A stretch of 30,477 bases of DNA from a virus, in the IMG/VR virus record IMGVR_UViG_3300009088_000027, positions 1 to 30,477 of that record; one strand, 5' to 3'. Below, one piece after another: positions 26,121 through 30,477 of the stretch; the stretch's first letter is position 1; each line of letters begins with the position of its first letter. The notes below the pieces were generated by a model that worked only from the letters and a program-made list of their open reading frames with translations, ran no database searches and had not been told where the DNA came from. Made by a program: the position numbers and the translations under genes.

Positions 26121-28197
26121 ATCGTTAAGTGGGACACTCACAACGGCAGTGGGAGCCAAGACAAGGATACCAGCCGTAACACTCTCAGCTCAGGACCAGG
26201 TGATGCACCTGCAGAATACTGTCACAACCAGCAATACAGATGCATTCAGTAGCGCATGCGTGGCAAATGATGGAAGCATCATAAGGGTACGGCTAACGAG
26301 AGATCCAGCCGGTATCACAACATTCTCACAGAATTTTCAGTGGCAAAGAATAACAGATGTGACGAGCGCTAGCCAGTGGCAGACATGGACAACGCTAACA
26401 GGTGGCAGCGGAAATATGGCACAGGATAGCGGGTGCGCTGTCTCCAACAATAGCGGGACGATCAGAGCATTCGCACAGCAGGGCACCGGAGGAAACGCTA
26501 TCTTCACCTGGTCCAGCACGAACAATGGTACGAGCTGGAGCGGATCAGCCACGACAGTGTTATCACCACCAGCAGCAGGACTTACAAAGGGGATAAGTAG
26601 CGCAGGGAACAATGATGTGTTTTTCCTCTATGATGTTGTTGCAGGCGACGCTATTGGCTCGTCTGTGTTCTCAGGTGGCGCATGGAGCGCACTTCAGACG
26701 TGGAGCCTACCAGCCATAACATATGTAGGAAATGATTCAGGATTAGCAGTAGTATGGCATAGCGCAGACTCGCTTTACTATGTGATCTACTCTGATTTCT
26801 ACGCGCTACACTTAGCAACAGCCACATCAAATAGAGTGACATGGACAGCGCTGCAGGATATTGCGCCTTCCGTCAATGGAGCAAACATCATAAGGATCGT
26901 GCCACAAATAGCCTTGTTTGATGGCATCTATAACATGATTTGCACTGAAATTGACAATGGGACATATACAGGGACCGCATACAAATATCCAAGAGTAAGA
27001 CAGAGCATTGATCTGATACATTGGTCCAATGGCTTCATATTAGAGGATATGAGCTATTATTTCGGTGCGACTATTCAGAAGGCACAGACCCCCAGCGACA
27101 CAAGGCAGAAGTACGTTGTGGCCACCATGACGAAGGTGTTCTACTCCAATGCATATCTACAGAGTGATGCTACACAATACGCTGATATGAGCGCGAAGAT
27201 CATTGAGTATAAAAGATCGGACGATATAAACAAGCCGAGCACGCTAGCAGTTGCATTAGACAATGCTGGAAGCGCCATAACAAGCCTGGTCAGCAACTAT
27301 GGTGTGACATACGAACCGTTTGGATTGAATAATAAGCTCGTGTTGAGCGAAGGGTATAAGACCGGATCGCCACCAACGACGGTCGAGGTAGTCAACACTG
27401 GCACCTACAGAATTAAGGCCATTATCTTCGAGCGCTCGCCAGGCGTTAATCATATCGTGTTAGAGGCATTGGATTTATCGCATGTGCTTGATCACAAGAA
27501 TCGCTATCAAGTAACTTACATAAATCAGACCTTGAGCTACATGATCAAGGAAGTATGCGCTAAGGCTGGGCTGCTAAACATATCAGTACCAAGCACAAGC
27601 CAGATGAGCACCAACATAGTCGCATTTATCTTGCATGCTGGACAATCGTATCGCGCAGTACTAGACGAGCTATGCAGGATTGGATGGCTGGAATATTACC
27701 TCGATCAAACGGAAACGATGATCTTCAAGGAACTGGCAAGCGGAGATACAAGTGTGTGGACATACACACCGGAGATCGAGACGCTTGTCCTGGGCAGCGA
27801 TGATATTCGCGGCAATCACGTGGTTGTGACAGGTCTACCGCCGGTGAGCTCTTTTCTATGGTCAGTGACCAACGGCGAGGCGTACGACACAACACACGCG
27901 CACGTGACAGGTCAGGAGCGTGTTGAAATAGATACAGATACAAAGCTTATTACAGCCGGACTATGTGCAACTAAAGCCGCATTCATACTCGCCCAGGAGG
28001 AACGCGACCAGGTAGCGCATAGCGTAACGGTTCCGCTCAATCCGGCATTACAGTTGGTTGATGTGGTCACATTGAATGACCAGGCTCCACTGGTCGGCAC
28101 GAGTCAGAGCGCGGTGGCCAGGATCTTTAAGGATGAAGTGCATTACTTGCCGGAGAAAGCAATTTTTGAGATGAAGCTAGATCTAGAGGGAGTTTAG
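26113..28197 (+). CDS. Tail/baseplate hub-like protein with BNR-like N-terminal region
   Basis: A 694-aa protein from ATG 26113, overlapping the previous stop; the frame opens at 26071 but without a ribosome-binding site. Residues about 85-330 look like a beta-propeller of sialidase type, with an Asp-box-like FTWSSTNNGTSWSG and periodic W/Y-rich strands. Residues about 365-694 resemble phage hub proteins (gp27-like/late control D-like): VEVVNTGTYRIKAIIFERSP, then TLSYMIKEVCAKAGLLNIS, FILHAGQSYRAVLDELCRI and a C-terminal barrel HSVTVPLNPALQLVDVVTLN. Such proteins form the central tail hub that contacts fibres and penetrates the envelope. Glycan binding by the propeller is inferred; no sialidase catalytic set is identified. 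Confidence 0.6.
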   Translation: MVRSLSGTLTTAVGAKTRIPAVTLSAQDQVMHLQNTVTTSNTDAFSSACVANDGSIIRVRLTRDPAGITTFSQNFQWQRITDVTSASQWQTWTTLTGGSGNMAQDSGCAVSNNSGTIRAFAQQGTGGNAIFTWSSTNNGTSWSGSATTVLSPPAAGLTKGISSAGNNDVFFLYDVVAGDAIGSSVFSGGAWSALQTWSLPAITYVGNDSGLAVVWHSADSLYYVIYSDFYALHLATATSNRVTWTALQDIAPSVNGANIIRIVPQIALFDGIYNMICTEIDNGTYTGTAYKYPRVRQSIDLIHWSNGFILEDMSYYFGATIQKAQTPSDTRQKYVVATMTKVFYSNAYLQSDATQYADMSAKIIEYKRSDDINKPSTLAVALDNAGSAITSLVSNYGVTYEPFGLNNKLVLSEGYKTGSPPTTVEVVNTGTYRIKAIIFERSPGVNHIVLEALDLSHVLDHKNRYQVTYINQTLSYMIKEVCAKAGLLNISVPSTSQMSTNIVAFILHAGQSYRAVLDELCRIGWLEYYLDQTETMIFKELASGDTSVWTYTPEIETLVLGSDDIRGNHVVVTGLPPVSSFLWSVTNGEAYDTTHAHVTGQERVEIDTDTKLITAGLCATKAAFILAQEERDQVAHSVTVPLNPALQLVDVVTLNDQAPLVGTSQSAVARIFKDEVHYLPEKAIFEMKLDLEGV

Positions 28198-28202
28198 TAG
28201 GG

Positions 28203-28679
28203 ATGAATACAAGCGGAATTATTAGCAACGTGGTTTTATTATTATTGCCAATCTTTATAGCTGTTTCACTTTACTGCTATAAAGCGATCGAACAAAACCT
28301 GCCTGAGAAGCAAAGAGCAGCGCTGACAGAGATTACTCGAATGGCAGTCTATAGCGTAGAGCAGCAGTATAGCAGCGTGGACAGCGAGCACAAGAAGAAT
28401 GCCGCGGTGAACATGGTAGGCAACATATTCAGGGCGTTCAAGTTGCCAATTCCTGAGATGTATATTATTAGCGCAGCCATCGAGGCCTGCATACTGGAGA
28501 TGAATATGTTTCAGAATGGCAGTGGCGGGGATGATCTCCTACCAATATTCAACCCGCGCTCGCCACTACCGTTTCATCCAATGACGCCAGCACCACCACC
28601 TACGCAGCTCCCGCCATCGCAACCGAGCACGCCACTACCAGCGGGACCAACTACAGGAGGAGACAATCATGCTTCTTAG
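28203..28679 (+). CDS. Holin, LLH family
   Basis: A 158-aa protein with one N-terminal transmembrane helix (VVLLLLPIFIAVSLYCYKAI). The soluble helical part follows the LLH holin pattern: ALTEITRMAVYSVEQQYSS, EHKKNAAVNMVGNIFRAF, then IPEMYIISAAIEACILEMN. The C-terminal 45 residues are Pro-rich and disordered. LLH holins assemble in the membrane and release endolysin or trigger lysis. GAGGGAGTTTAGTAGGG precedes ATG 28203. No endolysin gene is visible next to it, and it lies unusually between hub and adaptor genes. It overlaps the next gene by 11 bp. Confidence 0.8.
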   Translation: MNTSGIISNVVLLLLPIFIAVSLYCYKAIEQNLPEKQRAALTEITRMAVYSVEQQYSSVDSEHKKNAAVNMVGNIFRAFKLPIPEMYIISAAIEACILEMNMFQNGSGGDDLLPIFNPRSPLPFHPMTPAPPPTQLPPSQPSTPLPAGPTTGGDNHAS

Positions 28680-29835
28680 CGATGTCGAAACGATGGTACG
28701 TCAAGATCTGTTCGACACTGGCGCGACGAGGTGGCAGACAAGCGACATCGATAGAGCCATCGATAAAGCAGTAGACAGGTATAGCGCCTACTATCCTAAC
28801 GTGGCCTTTACGGACATGCAGATGCAGCCTTATCAAAGGACTTACCCATACCCAACACCATGGAATGCTAGCTACCCGGTCATGTGGATTGAGAAAGTAC
28901 TTTATCCGTTGCAGGTGTATGGCAGCGGGTACGCAGCACCCACATCAGCACCAAGCGCGGCTAAGACGGCAGGCGCAGGGTTAAGCTCAGGCGTTTATCA
29001 GTATCTCTGTACATATCTCACGCAGGGAGGCGAGACAACAGCAGGCGCAACTGTGAGCGTAACCACAACTACAGGAAATGACCAGGTCAGATTGACTACT
29101 ATACCAATCGGGCCAAGCCAACCATTGCAGCCAGGAATAGCGACCAACAATATTATCGGCAGAAACATTTACAGGACAAAGGTGGGAGCCAGTGTGTTCT
29201 TCCTTCTGACGGCGATCCAGGATAATACCAGCACTACGTATACAGATGCTACGGCTGATAGTAGTTTGACTGGCCAGCCATCTCCTCCCACGGTTAATAG
29301 TAGCGGAGTTATGATATGGCAGCCACAAGAGCGCGCTTTCTCGGAGTACTCCAATCTGTATGACTCAAATACCGCGCTTGCAGCAGGCGGCAACATGGGA
29401 GCAATGGGCGCGGTAGGGCGAACAGGCGCGGACCCGACAAACCTGACTTCGCCCAGCTTCACAATCAATATGAGCCCAACTGAGTTACCCAAGGATAACA
29501 CTCTGATAATGAGAGTGTTTTACGCCAACAAGCAGCAACTTGATAGTAGCGGGAGCACGATACCAGAGATCCACAGGGACATCATTGTACTGGGTGCGGT
29601 CGCTTATTGCATGGAGGCTTACCAGGTGCCGACCAACGATAACTTTGATTTTCAGGATGGGGGGCTGCGTGATCGTATAGATGATACCCAGATCCCCAAA
29701 AATTGGCTTGCAATGACACAGGTAAGGATGAAACAGTTCGAAGATAGACTTACCGAAATTAAACAACAGAGGGACTTCGCATCTTCATCTCGCGCCAACT
29801 GGGGCGATATACCGTATCGTTATACAAGATTGTAG
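28669..29835 (+). CDS. Head-tail adaptor-like protein with inserted Ig-like domain
   Basis: A 388-aa protein; AGGAGGAGACAATC precedes ATG 28669. Residues 1-80 (MLLSDVETMVRQDLFDTGA, WQTSDIDRAIDKAVDRYSAY) and 285-370 (HRDIIVLGAVAYCMEAYQV, VRMKQFEDRLTEIKQQ) form the helical halves of a gp6-like adaptor. Adaptors sit under the portal and join the tail. Residues about 95-200 are a beta-rich insert (GVYQYLCTYLTQGGETTAG, IGRNIYRTKVGASVFFLL, NTSTTYTDATADSSL) of Ig/fibronectin type, which phages often use for surface display. The adaptor fold with an Ig insert is inferred by eye. It ends the tail block before a gap with two hairpins. Confidence 0.6.
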   Translation: MLLSDVETMVRQDLFDTGATRWQTSDIDRAIDKAVDRYSAYYPNVAFTDMQMQPYQRTYPYPTPWNASYPVMWIEKVLYPLQVYGSGYAAPTSAPSAAKTAGAGLSSGVYQYLCTYLTQGGETTAGATVSVTTTTGNDQVRLTTIPIGPSQPLQPGIATNNIIGRNIYRTKVGASVFFLLTAIQDNTSTTYTDATADSSLTGQPSPPTVNSSGVMIWQPQERAFSEYSNLYDSNTALAAGGNMGAMGAVGRTGADPTNLTSPSFTINMSPTELPKDNTLIMRVFYANKQQLDSSGSTIPEIHRDIIVLGAVAYCMEAYQVPTNDNFDFQDGGLRDRIDDTQIPKNWLAMTQVRMKQFEDRLTEIKQQRDFASSSRANWGDIPYRYTRL

Positions 29836-29857
29836 GGATGGGTAGAGCTTATAGATA

Positions 29858-30019
29858 ATGAAGACGTGGAAGATAATCTACTACATCGGGGATAAAATCT
29901 ATGATGTAGTAGAGTGCAGGTATCAAAGAAAACCCCATCAGCTTGCAAAGTTATGGATGGGGTTAGCTGAACGTTTTACAGTTGAGGAGGTTAGGGAGGA
30001 TGGATCAGACACTATATAA
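29858..30019 (+). CDS. Possible 53-aa small protein
   Basis: ATG 29858 to TAA 30019. The product starts MKTWKIIYYIGDKIYDVVEC and ends FTVEEVREDGSDTI, a plausible small protein with a charged C-terminal helix. There is no strong ribosome-binding site upstream. Two hairpins lie within the frame and its end overlaps the next gene by 20 bp. It may be a real short gene or an accident in a structured leader; confidence is low. Confidence 0.4.
   Translation: MKTWKIIYYIGDKIYDVVECRYQRKPHQLAKLWMGLAERFTVEEVREDGSDTI
29878..29912. other. 10-bp hairpin after the adaptor gene
   Basis: CTACTACATC (29878-29887) pairs with GATGTAGTAG (29903-29912) across a 15-nt loop. Confidence 0.5.
29931..29964. terminator. 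Possible terminator hairpin before the last gene
   Basis: AACCCCATC (29931-29939) pairs with GATGGGGTT (29956-29964), 16-nt loop, with an A-rich run before it but no T-tract after. Weak intrinsic terminator or mRNA structure. Confidence 0.4.
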
Positions 30020-30477
30020 TGTCACCAGCATTGTGAGCACAGTCCTAATTATAGGCACAATCATAGGAGGATTTCTCGCAGTGCGCAACGGTTTTATGAA
30101 GGCCACCAGCGAAATGCAGAAGAACGCGGGTGACTATCAGGCGCAGGCCATCAGCGCGCTACGCGAGGAAGTGACGACGCTACGCGCAAAGCAAAATGAC
30201 TTGCATAACGAGAATATAAGACTACAGCAAGTTATACAGACAATATGCGAGGCGTTGAAACTAAGGGATATTGTTATCTCCATAGATGGAACGATGGTGA
30301 ATATCCGCGACAACGGGAACAGCACCACGTCCAGAATACACGAGAGCCAGGTGAATGGTGTGCTGGAATTATTTGATAGCGACAAACAGCAGTTTGGTTT
30401 TATATCGCAGTTAAACAGCGCGCCAGGGGTAGAGACGAGCCAGGTGATGAAGCCCATCAGCCAGCAATTTAGGAACC
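30000..30477 (+). CDS. Membrane-anchored coiled-coil protein, runs off the window
   Basis: ATG 30000 is preceded by GAGGAGGTTAGGGAGG, one of the strongest ribosome-binding sites here. The frame stays open to the end of the window (at least 159 residues). Residues 8-30 form one transmembrane helix (IVSTVLIIGTIIGGFLAV), followed by a coiled coil at about 50-85 (ISALREEVTTLRAKQNDLH) and a beta-like segment (DIVISIDGTMVNIRDNG). A single membrane helix plus coiled coil next to a holin gene suggests a lysis accessory or membrane-tethered regulator, for example a spanin-like or antiholin-type protein; this is only positional inference. The C-terminus is missing. Confidence 0.7.
   Translation, partial: MDQTLYNVTSIVSTVLIIGTIIGGFLAVRNGFMKATSEMQKNAGDYQAQAISALREEVTTLRAKQNDLHNENIRLQQVIQTICEALKLRDIVISIDGTMVNIRDNGNSTTSRIHESQVNGVLELFDSDKQQFGFISQLNSAPGVETSQVMKPISQQFRN

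Noticed and set aside
1-30477. tRNA or rRNA genes
   Set aside because: I looked for the TTCGA-type T-loop with matching acceptor stems in the gaps and found no cloverleaf; no rRNA-like sequence is present.

Overview
The window is one long phage or prophage-like genome segment. Nearly every gene reads on the + strand, genes are tightly packed with frequent 1-20 bp overlaps, and clear Shine-Dalgarno sequences precede most starts. Two features point to a host with a monoderm or Gram-positive-like envelope: a holin of the LLH type, and a tail protein whose C-terminus resembles the BppU baseplate domain of Gram-positive phages. I lean towards a Ktedonobacteria-like Chloroflexota host, but that is a low-confidence guess that no gene here proves.

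Layout. (1) 1-5321: early-type block of small, mostly unrecognised + strand genes, including a Cys-rich protein and a HAD-superfamily phosphatase-like protein. One gene here (381-1423) is split by a 405-bp MITE-like element with 68-bp terminal inverted repeats and a 5-bp target duplication. (2) 5322-8966: a 323-bp gene-free stretch, a 725-aa replication-initiator-like protein with AATTCGA repeats in its linker-coding region, a small unknown gene and a DnaQ-like 3'-5' exonuclease. (3) 8967-10046: strong terminator hairpins between convergent genes, then one small minus-strand gene. (4) 10047-14107: virion-surface and accessory genes (tail-associated clan GH-A glycosidase with BppU-like domain, repeat-rich fibre, a DUF1003 membrane protein, a Cys-rich protein). 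(5) 14196-15313: tyrosine integrase, candidate arm-type repeats and a hairpin. (6) 15302-30477: head and tail block with portal, acidic repeat protein, prohead protease fused to major capsid protein (with an internal ribosome-binding site for the capsid part), an antisense GIY-YIG/NUMOD3 endonuclease, repeat-rich surface proteins, a baseplate-hub-like protein with a BNR-like N-terminal region, an LLH holin, an adaptor-like protein with an inserted Ig-like domain, and a membrane/coiled-coil protein running off the right edge.

How the genes work together. The early block and Rep-like protein would take over and replicate the DNA. The portal, protease/capsid protein and adaptor build the head. 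The hub, fibres and glycosidase recognise and degrade the cell surface, and the holin serves lysis. The integrase would allow lysogeny. No terminase large subunit, tape measure protein, endolysin or CI-type repressor is visible; they may lie outside the window. The most notable observations are the MITE whose precise removal would rejoin a 210-codon gene, the nested capsid start inside the protease-capsid fusion, the start-less reading frame directly after the integrase, and the origin-like repeats inside the initiator-like gene.
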